In this document: in pieces, positions 1 through 5,848 of the stretch | Position numbering within the stretch: position 1 is the first letter of the stretch | How the letters are laid out: every line of letters starts with the position of its first letter | Assembly: GCA_944386965.1 (NCBI GenBank) | Contig: CALXDE010000225.1 | Coordinates: forward strand, 1 to 7,673 | DNA: 7,673 bases | Reading direction: 5' to 3' | DNA from: an uncultured Oscillospiraceae bacterium | GTDB taxonomy: Bacteria; Bacillota_A; Clostridia; Oscillospirales; Oscillospiraceae | The notes under the pieces: generated by a model | What the model saw: only the letters and a program-made list of their open reading frames with translations | Database searches by the model: none | Told to the model about the DNA's origin: nothing | Made by a program: the position numbers and the translations under genes

Positions 1-264
1 TACGAGCCGGAGTACGTGAGGCGCCCGCCCCAGATCGATACCTCCGCCCCGGTGGAGATCACCGTGGAGGACGGGGTGTATATCGTGGAGGGCCCCTGGC
101 TCCAGCGGCTCATCTCCAACGTCAACTTCGGCGACTATGAGAGCCGGATGTGGTTTGACAAGATGCTCCGGGAGGCCGGCGTGTTCACGATGCTGGAGGA
201 AAAGGGCATCCAGGACGGGGATCTGGTGAGCATGTACAACCTGGAATTCGAGTACCAGCACTAA
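1..264 (+). CDS. obg: GTPase Obg (CgtA), C-terminal end only
   Basis: This is the 3' end of a gene that begins before the window; 87 residues and a TAA stop are present. Obg is an essential GTPase that associates with the large ribosomal subunit and links ribosome maturation to growth, stress and, in Bacillus, sporulation. The glycine-rich N-terminal domain and the G domain lie outside the window. What is visible is the small C-terminal OCT domain: a strand with VEDGVYIVEG, the stretch NVNFGDYESRMWFDKMLREA, then the conserved ending GIQDGDLVSMYNLEFEY. The 'G-I-x-DGD-x-V' turn and the final 'EFEY' are characteristic of the OCT domain of Obg in Firmicutes. A strong hairpin terminator follows 11 bases after the stop, so Obg is the last gene of its transcript. 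Identification rests on this domain alone, but the match is close. Confidence 0.9.
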   Translation, partial: YEPEYVRRPPQIDTSAPVEITVEDGVYIVEGPWLQRLISNVNFGDYESRMWFDKMLREAGVFTMLEEKGIQDGDLVSMYNLEFEYQH

Positions 265-275
265 GGCGCGGCAAA

Positions 276-313
276 CGGGCGCAGGCGGGAATATCCGTCT
301 GCGCCCGCGTTTT
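276..313 (+). terminator. Rho-independent terminator after obg
   Basis: A 13-bp GC-rich stem pairs 276-288 with 295-307, with a single G-U pair. It closes a 6-base loop (gaatat) and is followed by CGTTTTATTT. It lies 11 bases after the obg stop codon and faces the same way. Confidence 0.85.
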
Positions 314-407
314 ATTTCCGGACATACACGCCGACGTTTTCCGGGCTGGCGTCTGGCTGCGGGCGGCGCCGGGAAGGAGAATCCCCGCCGCTGTGTGATC
401 CGGCGAA

Positions 408-419
408 CCTGCCGGCAGG
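408..419. repeat. 12-bp perfect palindrome downstream of the OB-fold gene
   Basis: cctgccggcagg is a perfect palindrome in the otherwise gene-free stretch 314-455, between the obg terminator and the end of the minus-strand OB-fold gene. It has no T-run on either side, so it is not a standard terminator. It may still act as a 3' RNA hairpin for the minus-strand transcript. The rest of 314-455 holds nothing that I recognise. Confidence 0.35.
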
Positions 420-455
420 CTCACCCTGCCGAATGCGCCGGGCCGGACGGCAAAA

Positions 456-1055
456 TCACACCAGCTGCATGATGCTCACCTCAAAGGCGGTACGCACCTC
501 GGAGGTGTCCTCCAGCACCTTGGTGTACTCCCGGCTCTGAAGGCGGCCCTCCAGGGCCAGGACGTCCCCCACGCCCATCTCCCCCACCCGCACCGCCACC
601 TGGCCCCAGGCGATGCAGGGGAGATAATCCGCCCGACCGTAGCGCCGGTTCACCGCCAGCATCACGTCGCAGATGCACCGCCCCAGGGGCGTACGCCGCA
701 GGACCGGCGGCTTGCACAGCGCGCCGGTGAGGCAGACACAGTTGCGGTCCTCCTCCAGGGTTTCTGTTATGGTTCGGGCCAGAACACTGATGACCAGCTT
801 GCTGCCCTGACCACTCCTGTTGTTGAAGGAGCGCAGCTGCCCCTCCACCTTGACCCGCCGGCAGCGCAGGGCCTCCAGCTGCCCGAGCCGCGCGGCGGTC
901 GTCAGCACCCAAAGACAGTCCTGCTGGCCGGACAGGCGGCGCACCGCCAGAGGGAAGCGATAAAAGCGCTCGCCATGGTTCTCGTGGGAGAATGTGGGTT
1001 CGCTCTGCACCGCGCCGCAGAGTACCACCGCGTTTTTCCGTGTATCGTCGTGCAT
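456..1055 (-). CDS. Tandem OB-fold, single-stranded DNA-binding-like protein
   Basis: The 199-residue protein contains two successive OB-fold units of the SSB/PriB type. The first is about residues 8-98 (NAVVLCGAV opening, FPLAVRR, VKVEGQLRSF). The second is about residues 105-199 (NCVCLTGAL opening, DVMLAVNRRYG, DYLPCIAWGQVA, ALEGRLQSREY). Each repeats the SSB pattern 'N-x-V-x-L-x-G ... LAV-x-R ... EG-x-L'. The protein probably binds single-stranded DNA, with the two folds acting like two SSB protomers on one chain. It ends at MQLV and lacks the acidic DDDIPF-type tail by which housekeeping SSB recruits partners, so it is unlikely to be the main SSB. Translation could begin at GTG 1064, but ATG 1055 has AGGTGAGG just upstream at workable spacing, so I chose ATG. 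The gene stands alone, divergent from the DUF2974 gene. PriB-like function is an alternative. Confidence 0.75.
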   Translation of the reverse strand: MHDDTRKNAVVLCGAVQSEPTFSHENHGERFYRFPLAVRRLSGQQDCLWVLTTAARLGQLEALRCRRVKVEGQLRSFNNRSGQGSKLVISVLARTITETLEEDRNCVCLTGALCKPPVLRRTPLGRCICDVMLAVNRRYGRADYLPCIAWGQVAVRVGEMGVGDVLALEGRLQSREYTKVLEDTSEVRTAFEVSIMQLV

Positions 1056-1136
1056 GGCCCTCACCTCATCTGTATGATACTGGAGCCTATGCGCGGGCGC
1101 TGGGGTTTATGACGTCTGGAATTTACAATTTGTCCG

Positions 1137-1166
1137 TTGACAAGCCCCCTGAAAACGGCATATCAT
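1137..1166 (+). promoter_or_regulatory. Probable sigma-A promoter of the DUF2974 gene
   Basis: A perfect -35 box TTGACA (1137-1142) is separated by 18 bases from a -10 box TATCAT (1161-1166). The -10 box is the left half of a perfect 12-bp palindrome, TATCATATGATA (1161-1172). A DNA-binding protein could use that palindrome as an operator over the -10 region. The next gene starts at 1201. Confidence 0.65.
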
Positions 1167-1200
1167 ATGATACAGGTGAATGCAAAAGCGGAGGAGAGAT

Positions 1201-2376
1201 ATGGCCAACATCATCGACTATCTGGACTGGCGGGGGGATCTGACGCTGGAGGCCTCCCCCTTCAACGAGGTGGACAATCTGCTGCTGGCGGAGTTGAGCT
1301 TTCTGGACCTGGCGGACATCGTTCCCGACGTGGGAGGCGGAGAGGCTGTGGCCCTGCGGGAGGCGGCAGCCGCCTATTTCCGCCGCGGCCAGGGCCAGGA
1401 AGTCTCCATGGGCGTTCTAGTCCCGGACCAGATTCCGGAGATGGCGGAAAAAATGGCCCTGAGCAGGCGGTTTGGCGAAATGAAACTGGACTGTTACCGG
1501 GCCTGTCTGGACCAGGAGCGGGAGATCCAATTCGCGGCCCTGACCATCGATCTGGGGGACGGCAGCCTCTACCTCTCCTTCCGGGGCACTGACGACACCT
1601 TGGTGGGCTGGAAGGAGGACTTCAACATGGCCTTCCTCCCCATCGTTCCCAGCCAGCGCCTGGCAGTGGACTATATCCGGGATGTCTCCGCCCGATATCC
1701 CCGGCGGAAGCTCTGCATCGGCGGCCACTCCAAGGGCGGAAATCTGACGGTGTACGGCTCTGTGTTCTGCGGAGCAAAGATCCAGCGGCGCATCCGCGCC
1801 GTCTACAACAACGACGGGCCCGGCTTCAAGGAGTCCCTGGTGGACCTGCCTGCCTATCAGGCTGTTCGGGACCGGATCGTCACCATCGTCCCCCAATCCT
1901 CCGTGGTTGGGATGCTGCTGGAGCACGATGACAACTACACCGTGGTCAAGAGCAGTCAGCCAGGCGTCTACTTTCAGCACGACGGGTTCAGCTGGGAGGT
2001 GCTGGGCACCCGCTTTATCCATCTGGACGACATCTCCCCGGGCGGCCGCATCCACGACCGGGCCATCCGCGCCTTTATCGGGGAGATGGACGACCAGCAG
2101 CGCTCAGCCTTTGTGGACGCCCTGTTCGAGGTGCTGGGGGCTACCAACGCCAAGACGCTGACGGAGCTGGACGCGGATTGGATGCGCTCCCTCTCCGCCA
2201 TGGTCCGCTCCTACAAGAACCTGAGCCGGGAGGCCAAGCAGATGCTCAGCCGGGCTGTCAGAGTCCTGCTGCGGGCGGGGACGGAAAACCTGGTGGAGGA
2301 GCTGGGCGCCAGGGGGCAGGAGTTCCGCCGCCTCCTGGGGGCCAGGCCGGAGGACCGGGACCACTCCCCCATATAA
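1201..2376 (+). CDS. DUF2974 (Mbeg1-like) alpha/beta hydrolase
   Basis: The 391-residue protein has no signal peptide or membrane segment and is probably cytoplasmic. It has the features of the DUF2974/Mbeg1-like family of lipase-class alpha/beta hydrolases. These are a strand with LYLSFRGTDDTLVGWKEDFN (residues 123-142), the nucleophile elbow GGHSKGGNL with Ser177 in G-H-S-K-G, YNNDGPGFK (202-210, Asp205) and YFQHDGFSW (257-265, His260). Ser177-Asp205-His260 is a plausible catalytic triad by family pattern; the Asp and His assignments are inference. The substrate is unknown in this family, and an ester or lipid is only a guess. The C-terminal 100 residues are helical and charged. ATG 1201 has GGAGG at 1190-1194, six bases away; an upstream in-frame ATG at 1180 would overlap that site and adds only MQKRRRD. 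The gene appears monocistronic. Confidence 0.85.
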   Translation: MANIIDYLDWRGDLTLEASPFNEVDNLLLAELSFLDLADIVPDVGGGEAVALREAAAAYFRRGQGQEVSMGVLVPDQIPEMAEKMALSRRFGEMKLDCYRACLDQEREIQFAALTIDLGDGSLYLSFRGTDDTLVGWKEDFNMAFLPIVPSQRLAVDYIRDVSARYPRRKLCIGGHSKGGNLTVYGSVFCGAKIQRRIRAVYNNDGPGFKESLVDLPAYQAVRDRIVTIVPQSSVVGMLLEHDDNYTVVKSSQPGVYFQHDGFSWEVLGTRFIHLDDISPGGRIHDRAIRAFIGEMDDQQRSAFVDALFEVLGATNAKTLTELDADWMRSLSAMVRSYKNLSREAKQMLSRAVRVLLRAGTENLVEELGARGQEFRRLLGARPEDRDHSPI

Positions 2377-2420
2377 CCGTGCCGCATGTGTTCCAGGCCC
2401 GGCTGTATCCCCGGCAAGCG

Positions 2421-2453
2421 CAAAAAGCGGAGGAGGGCGACGCCCTCCTCCGC
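2421..2453 (-). terminator. Rho-independent terminator of the ferredoxin gene
   Basis: A perfect 12-bp stem pairs 2427-2438 with 2442-2453 around a GAC loop. On the minus strand it is followed by TTTTT (2426-2422), so it ends the ferredoxin transcript. On the plus strand the bases after the stem are TATGTATTCC, a poor U-tract. Read-through from the DUF2974 gene would still meet the hairpin. Confidence 0.85.
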
Positions 2454-2475
2454 TATGTATTCCGGCAAAGCGGGA

Positions 2476-2865
2476 TCACTTCTCCTCCACGGAGAGAATG
2501 CCCATGGGGCAGGCCTTGGCGCAGATGCCGCAGGCGATGCATTTGCTCACCGTGCTGGCGCCGGGAGCCAGGACCATCACATGCATGGGGCAGGCCTCCA
2601 CACACTTGCCGCAACCCACGCATTTCTTCTTGTCCACCATGTATACGCCCTTGGCGTTCTGGCTGATGGCCTGCTCAGGGCAGGTGCGGGCGCACTTGCC
2701 GCACATGATGCAGTTATTCACCTTGGGCTCGCCGTCGGCCTTGGCGGTGATGCGGATGCAGCTGAGGTCCGAATCAAACTTCTTGTAAAACGCCTGGGAG
2801 CACGCAATCACGCAGGACAGACATGCCTTGCAGGGGTTCTCTTTGCTTACAACCAACTTTTTCAT
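2476..2865 (-). CDS. Ferredoxin-type protein with four [4Fe-4S] motifs
   Basis: The 129-residue protein is almost entirely cluster-binding sequence. Four CX2CX2CX3C motifs occur: Cys12-15-18-22, Cys52-55-58-62 (followed by Pro), Cys82-85-88-92 (Pro) and Cys109-112-115-119 (Pro). An unpaired Cys36 makes 17 cysteines. The layout, with an N-terminal motif apart from three later ones and a short insert between, resembles electron-transfer subunits such as CooF/HycB/DmsB, which pair cysteines from different motifs to bind up to four [4Fe-4S] clusters. Its role is therefore electron transfer in the cytoplasm of an anaerobe. No partner oxidoreductase is adjacent, so the redox partner cannot be inferred. 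The ATG has GGAGGA about ten bases upstream. The gene has its own promoter and terminator. Confidence 0.85.
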   Translation of the reverse strand: MKKLVVSKENPCKACLSCVIACSQAFYKKFDSDLSCIRITAKADGEPKVNNCIMCGKCARTCPEQAISQNAKGVYMVDKKKCVGCGKCVEACPMHVMVLAPGASTVSKCIACGICAKACPMGILSVEEK

Positions 2866-2940
2866 AACAGGTGTTCCTCCATAGACAGGTTTTCATTTCT
2901 CGCGCCGCGGCTTCTCACCCCGCGGTTATCCCTACTCTTT

Positions 2941-2969
2941 ATATTACCAAATACGCTGTCAAGTTGCAA
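2941..2969 (-). promoter_or_regulatory. Probable promoter of the ferredoxin gene
   Basis: Read on the minus strand, TTGCAA (2969-2964) is followed by a 17-base spacer and TAATAT (2946-2941). A TGG just before the -10 gives an extended -10 element. An overlapping TTGACA (2962-2957) has poor spacing to any -10. The predicted leader of about 70 nt contains a 6-bp ccgcgg/ccgcgg hairpin (2905-2925). Confidence 0.55.
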
Positions 2970-3014
2970 ACACATTTTTAACCTTTCGACGCTTTTCTTT
3001 TCCGCGTTGCCAAA

Positions 3015-3027
3015 TCCCCCCGGGGGA
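3015..3027. promoter_or_regulatory. Putative CsoR operator
   Basis: The sequence T-C6-G5-A lies two bases upstream of the -35 box of the csoR promoter. Known CsoR/RcnR-family operators are short near-palindromes built from a C-tract next to a G-tract and flanked by A/T. This element fits that form and position, so autorepression is likely. This is inference from pattern and context. Confidence 0.6.
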
Positions 3028-3028
3028 C

Positions 3029-3057
3029 TTGCAAAAAGCAGCAGATTCCTCTATAAT
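3029..3057 (+). promoter_or_regulatory. Sigma-A promoter of csoR
   Basis: TTGCAA (3029-3034), a 17-base spacer and a perfect TATAAT (3052-3057) precede the csoR ribosome binding site by about 20 bases. The C/G-tract operator touches its upstream edge. Confidence 0.75.
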
Positions 3058-3090
3058 AGTCCCACTGATTTCTGCAAAGGAGGCATGTCT

Positions 3091-3468
3091 GTGAGCGAGC
3101 ACACCCATGATTTGGAGGGCAGTCCGGACCTGGACCACGCCGCGCTCCACGCCCAGGGCATCCCCCACACCCACGACCACACCCACGGCGGTCACGGTCA
3201 TCACCACAGCGCCGAGCATATCCGCCAGATCAGCAACCGGCTGGCCCGGGCCATCGGCCACCTGGAGAGCGTGAAGAAGATGGTGGAGGAGGATCGGGAC
3301 TGTGCGGAGGTGCTGATCCAGCTGGCGGCGGTGCGCAGCGCCCTGACCAACACGGGCAAGGTCATTCTCAAGGACCACATGGACCACTGTAGCGTGGACG
3401 CGGTGGAGCATCATGACATGAAGGCCATCGAGGAGCTCAACCGGGCCATTGAACAGTTTATCAAATAA
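3091..3468 (+). CDS. csoR: CsoR-family metal-sensing repressor with His-rich N-terminus
   Basis: The protein is an all-helical CsoR/RcnR (DUF156) repressor of 125 residues, which normally acts as a tetramer that leaves DNA when it binds metal. Counting from the GTG start, the metal site is Cys71, His96 and Cys100 (in RDCAEV and KDHMDHC). The spacings of 25 and 4 residues equal those of Cys36-His61-Cys65 in Mycobacterium CsoR, which points to Cu(I). The first 43 residues hold 13 histidines (HTHDHTHGGHGHHH and neighbours), an extension that could bind additional metal such as Cu, Ni or Zn. GTG 3091 is preferred because AAAGGAGG (3076-3083) is seven bases away. The in-frame ATG at 3085 is only one base after it and adds two residues. 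No copper ATPase or chaperone gene is adjacent, so targets beyond its own promoter lie elsewhere. The gene is followed by a strong terminator. Confidence 0.85.
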   Translation: MSEHTHDLEGSPDLDHAALHAQGIPHTHDHTHGGHGHHHSAEHIRQISNRLARAIGHLESVKKMVEEDRDCAEVLIQLAAVRSALTNTGKVILKDHMDHCSVDAVEHHDMKAIEELNRAIEQFIK

Positions 3469-3483
3469 CCACGCGCAGCGCCA

Positions 3484-3527
3484 AAGGGCGCCCCGCCGGA
3501 AGATCCGGCGGGGCGCCCTTCTTGTTT
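3484..3527 (+). terminator. Terminator between convergent csoR and guaB
   Basis: A perfect 17-bp stem pairs 3484-3500 with 3504-3520 around an AGA loop. On the plus strand it continues as CTTGTTT, ending csoR. On the minus strand the stem is followed by only TTTGG, so it may also serve guaB, which stops 33 bases away, but less ideally. Confidence 0.85.
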
Positions 3528-3552
3528 CACGCAAGCCGCTTTCCCGGCGCGC

Positions 3553-5061
3553 TTATCCGTTCTGGGCCCGCTGGGTGTTGCGCAGCGTCACATCGTGGTA
3601 GCCGCCCTCCACAATGCTGGTGGCGGACACCAGGGTCAGCTTCGCGTTTTTCTGCAGGTCCGGAATCGTGGTGACACCGCAGTTGCACATGGTGGACTTC
3701 ACCTTGTAAAGGCTCTTGGCCACATTCTCCTTCAGAGGACCGGCGTAGGTGACATAGGAATCCACGCCCTCCTCAAAGGCCAGGCCGGACTTGCCGCCCA
3801 GGTCATAGCGCTGCCAGTTCCGGGCCCGGTTGGAGCCCTCGCCCCAGTACTCCTTGACGTACTGGCCGTTGACCATCAGGCGGTCGGTGGGGCTCTCGTC
3901 AAAGCGGGCGAAGTACCGGCCCAGCATCAGGAAGTCCGCGCCCATGGCCAGAGCCAGGGTCATGTGGTAGTCGTGGACGATGCCGCCGTCGGAGCAGATG
4001 GGGATGTAGATGCCCGTCTCCCGGAAGTACTCGTCCCGGGCGGCGGCCACCTCAATGAGGGCGGTAGCCTGGCCCCGGCCGATACCCTTCGTCTCCCGGG
4101 TGATGCAGATGGAGCCGCCGCCGATGCCGACCTTCACAAAGTCTGCCCCGGCCTTGGCCAGGAAGAGGAACCCATCCTTGTCCACCACGTTGCCGGCGCC
4201 CACCTTGACGCTGTCGCCGTACTTCTCGCGGATAAAGGCCAGGGTCTGGGCCTGCCAGCAGGAGTAGCCCTCGGAGGAGTCGATACACAGCACATCCGCC
4301 CCGGCCTCTACCAGGGCCGGCACCCGCCGCTCATAGTCCTTGGTGTTGATGCCCGCGCCCACCAGATAGCGCTTGTGGCTGTCCAGCAGCTCTGTGGGGT
4401 TCTCCTTGTGCTGCTCGTAGTCCTTGCGGAAGACGAAGTACAGGAGCTGTCCAGCGGCGTTGACGATGGGCAGGGAGTTGAGCTTGTGGTCCCAGATGAT
4501 ATCGTTGGCCTCTTTCAGCGTGGTATTCTCCGGGGCAGTGATGAGCTTCTCCAGCGGAGTCATGAAGGTATCAATCCGGGTGGCGGGGTCCATGCGGCTG
4601 ACCCGGTAATCCCGGCCGGTGACGATGCCCACCAGCTTCCCCTGGGCGGTGCCGTCGTCGGTGATGGCCACGGTGGAGTGGCCGTTGCGCGCCTTCAGAT
4701 CCAGCACATCCTGAAGCGTCCCCGTGGGGGGCAGGTTGGAGTCGCTCTTGACAAAGCCGGCCTTGTACCCCTTCACCCGGGCCACCATGGCCGCCTCCTC
4801 CTCCACGGACTGAGAGCCGTAGATAAAGGAGATGCCGCCCTCCTTGGCCAGGGCGATGGCCATGCGGTCGTCGGACACGGACTGCATGATGGCGGATACC
4901 ATGGGAATATTGAGATAGATGGGGCTTTCCTCCCCCTTGCGGAATTTCAGCAGGGGGGTACGCAGAGAGACATTGGCGGGGACGCACTCGGGAGAGGTGT
5001 ACCCCGGCACCAGCAGGTACTCGCTGAAAGTGTGGGAGGGCTCGCTGTAATAAAAGGCCAT
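3553..5061 (-). CDS. guaB: IMP dehydrogenase, Tritrichomonas foetus-like class
   Basis: This cytoplasmic enzyme oxidises IMP to XMP with NAD+, the committed step of guanine nucleotide synthesis. The 502-residue protein is a TIM barrel interrupted by a CBS-pair region at about residues 105-225. The catalytic loop [20 protein letters not shown] carries Cys319, and the mobile flap contains Arg418-Tyr419 (NWQRYDLGG), which activates water. The NAD-side motif CIDSSEG (Asp261) and the IMP-site segment CSDGGI are present. From memory, the sequence follows the protozoan T. foetus enzyme (503 residues) closely, including the opening ...YY-x-EP-x-HTF-x-EYLL and LGRYFARF. It differs from ordinary bacterial GuaB, whose loop reads GPGSICTTR. 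ATG 5061 matches that N-terminus and has AGGAG 11 bases upstream. GTG 5073 would overlap the AGGAG. The gene appears monocistronic. Confidence 0.93.
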   Translation of the reverse strand: MAFYYSEPSHTFSEYLLVPGYTSPECVPANVSLRTPLLKFRKGEESPIYLNIPMVSAIMQSVSDDRMAIALAKEGGISFIYGSQSVEEEAAMVARVKGYKAGFVKSDSNLPPTGTLQDVLDLKARNGHSTVAITDDGTAQGKLVGIVTGRDYRVSRMDPATRIDTFMTPLEKLITAPENTTLKEANDIIWDHKLNSLPIVNAAGQLLYFVFRKDYEQHKENPTELLDSHKRYLVGAGINTKDYERRVPALVEAGADVLCIDSSEGYSCWQAQTLAFIREKYGDSVKVGAGNVVDKDGFLFLAKAGADFVKVGIGGGSICITRETKGIGRGQATALIEVAAARDEYFRETGIYIPICSDGGIVHDYHMTLALAMGADFLMLGRYFARFDESPTDRLMVNGQYVKEYWGEGSNRARNWQRYDLGGKSGLAFEEGVDSYVTYAGPLKENVAKSLYKVKSTMCNCGVTTIPDLQKNAKLTLVSATSIVEGGYHDVTLRNTQRAQNG

Positions 5062-5097
5062 GGCGCATATCACTCCTGTTTTTTCAATATTGTCCCC

Positions 5098-5126
5098 ATG
5101 CTATCATCATTTCCGGTATTTGTAAA
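5098..5126 (-). promoter_or_regulatory. Possible promoter of guaB
   Basis: On the minus strand TTTACA (5126-5121), a 17-base spacer and TAGCAT (5103-5098) give a moderate sigma-A-like match, 37 bases before the guaB start. The -10 box is weak (4 of 6). Confidence 0.4.
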
Positions 5127-5130
5127 CATC

Positions 5131-5155
5131 ATTCTTGAACCGGTTTTTCAAGAAT
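5131..5155. repeat. 9-bp inverted repeat upstream of guaB
   Basis: attcttgaa (5131-5139) and ttcaagaat (5147-5155) are perfect reverse complements separated by seven bases. The element lies immediately upstream of the proposed guaB -35 box and about 20 bases before the spore-gene promoter. It is a candidate operator for a dimeric regulator; no known regulator is assigned. Confidence 0.5.
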
Positions 5156-5172
5156 TTACCGCTTCTTTTTTG

Positions 5173-5201
5173 GCATATTCGACAGGCCGCAAGCCATGCT
5201 A
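5173..5201 (+). promoter_or_regulatory. Sigma-G (or sigma-F) type forespore promoter of the SASP gene
   Basis: GCATA (5173-5177), a 17-base spacer and CATGCTA (5195-5201) fit the forespore consensus (G-H-ATR near -35, CATNNTA at -10). The element lies upstream of a spore coat-core protein gene that is known in the family to be sigma-G controlled. A hairpin with agagaaaa/ttttctct arms lies in the predicted leader, between this promoter and the ribosome binding site. Confidence 0.65.
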
Positions 5202-5284
5202 TAGGTGCGGCGGGGACAGAGAAAAAGCCGGGGGTTTTCTCTCTGCCGCTGCCGATGAATTATAGGAGAAGGAGAAAACAAATC

Positions 5285-5545
5285 ATGTCTAAGAAGTCTA
5301 ACCGCATCAATGTTCCCGAGGCCCGCGCCGCCATGGACAAGTTCAAGATGGAGGCCGCCAACGAGGTTGGTGTCAACCTGAAGAACGGTTACAACGGCGA
5401 CCTCAGCAGCCGTGAGGCCGGCAGCATCGGCGGCCAGATGGTCAACATCATGAAACCCGTACGAACTGCGAACTATGAGCGGGCAGACCGCACCGCACCG
5501 GGCCACGTCCAGCGCATCTGCTACACAGCCACCGTCACAGCCTGA
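5285..5545 (+). CDS. Alpha/beta-type small acid-soluble spore protein with aberrant C-terminus
   Basis: SASPs coat and protect DNA in the dormant spore core and are degraded on germination. Residues 1-53 are typical of the clostridial alpha/beta type: MSKKSNRINVPEARAAMDKF, then the region FKMEAANEVGV where the germination protease GPR normally cuts, then GYNGDLSSREAGSIGGQMV. Family members continue with a Lys-rich helix (such as KKMIE) and stop near 60-70 residues. Here residue 54 onward reads NIMKPVRTANYERADRTA... to residue 86, with no SASP similarity, and uses codons (gta, cga, cgg, gca) rare in the first part. The other two frames reach stops after a few to a dozen codons, so a simple frameshift does not restore the usual ending. 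I infer replacement of the 3' end by recombination or insertion near 5447. The ATG is preceded by AGGAGAAGGAG. A terminator follows the stop. Confidence 0.8.
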   Translation: MSKKSNRINVPEARAAMDKFKMEAANEVGVNLKNGYNGDLSSREAGSIGGQMVNIMKPVRTANYERADRTAPGHVQRICYTATVTA

Positions 5546-5554
5546 CATACAACC

Positions 5555-5588
5555 AGAGGCCGAGGGCATACCGCCCCCGGCCTCTTTT
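5555..5588 (+). terminator. Rho-independent terminator after the SASP gene
   Basis: A 13-bp stem with one mismatch pairs 5555-5567 with 5573-5585 around ATACC. It ends in TTTT (5585-5588), nine bases after the stop codon. Confidence 0.8.
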
Positions 5589-5813
5589 GCGTCTGTCTTT
5601 CGTTTCGCGTCCTACGCCCGCAGGCGTGAAAGCGACGCAATTCCCACGGGTGGGCGGCTGAGGTTTGTTCCCAGATCACGGCGAGGGAATTGCATGGAGC
5701 GGAACCCGCCTTATTCCCCGCCTTCCTCTCAGCCGTGGACACCCATCCAGCCTCCACCCGTGGCGGGCCACCCAACTACCGAAACAACGCATAGGCCATG
5801 CTCTGAACAACGA
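5589..5813. other. Gene-free segment rich in inverted repeats
   Basis: I see no convincing gene here; the open frames are overlapping, lack ribosome binding sites and have no recognisable domains. The segment is dense in complementary pairs. gcaattccc (5637-5645) pairs with gggaattgc (5685-5693), ccacgggtgg (5644-5653) with ccacccgtgg (5754-5763), and cggctgag (5655-5662) with ctcagccg (5728-5735). A small acgcc/ggcgt hairpin lies near 5613-5626. The first two pairings share bases 5644-5645 and cross, so they would be alternative folds. The direct repeat cccgcctt occurs at 5705 and 5717. It could be a structured RNA, a dispersed intergenic repeat or decayed mobile DNA; which one cannot be told from this copy. 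Confidence 0.4.
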
Positions 5814-5848
5814 AACCGGCTGGCAAATCGCAAAACTGTCAGCCGGTT
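5814..5848 (-). terminator. Possible hairpin terminator of the XRE gene
   Basis: aaccggctg (5814-5822) and cagccggtt (5840-5848) form a 9-bp stem that includes part of the XRE stop codon. The 17-base loop is large, and the minus-strand tail is only TTTCGTTGTT, so termination efficiency is doubtful. Confidence 0.4.

Noticed and set aside
1417..2055. Minus-strand open frame of 212 codons
   Set aside because: It lies wholly inside the DUF2974 gene on the opposite strand, with no ribosome binding site and no domain.
2386..3090. Long N-terminal extension of the csoR frame
   Set aside because: It runs antisense through the ferredoxin gene and across the csoR promoter. The family N-terminus and AAAGGAGG place the start at 3091.
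3595..5265. Plus-strand open frame of 556 codons
   Set aside because: It is antisense to guaB through most of its length, lacks domains and is rich in Gly/Val/His/Ala, as expected for the complement of a GC-rich gene.
5135..5284. N-terminal extension of the SASP frame
   Set aside because: It covers the promoter and leader; the SASP family start and ribosome binding site are at 5285.
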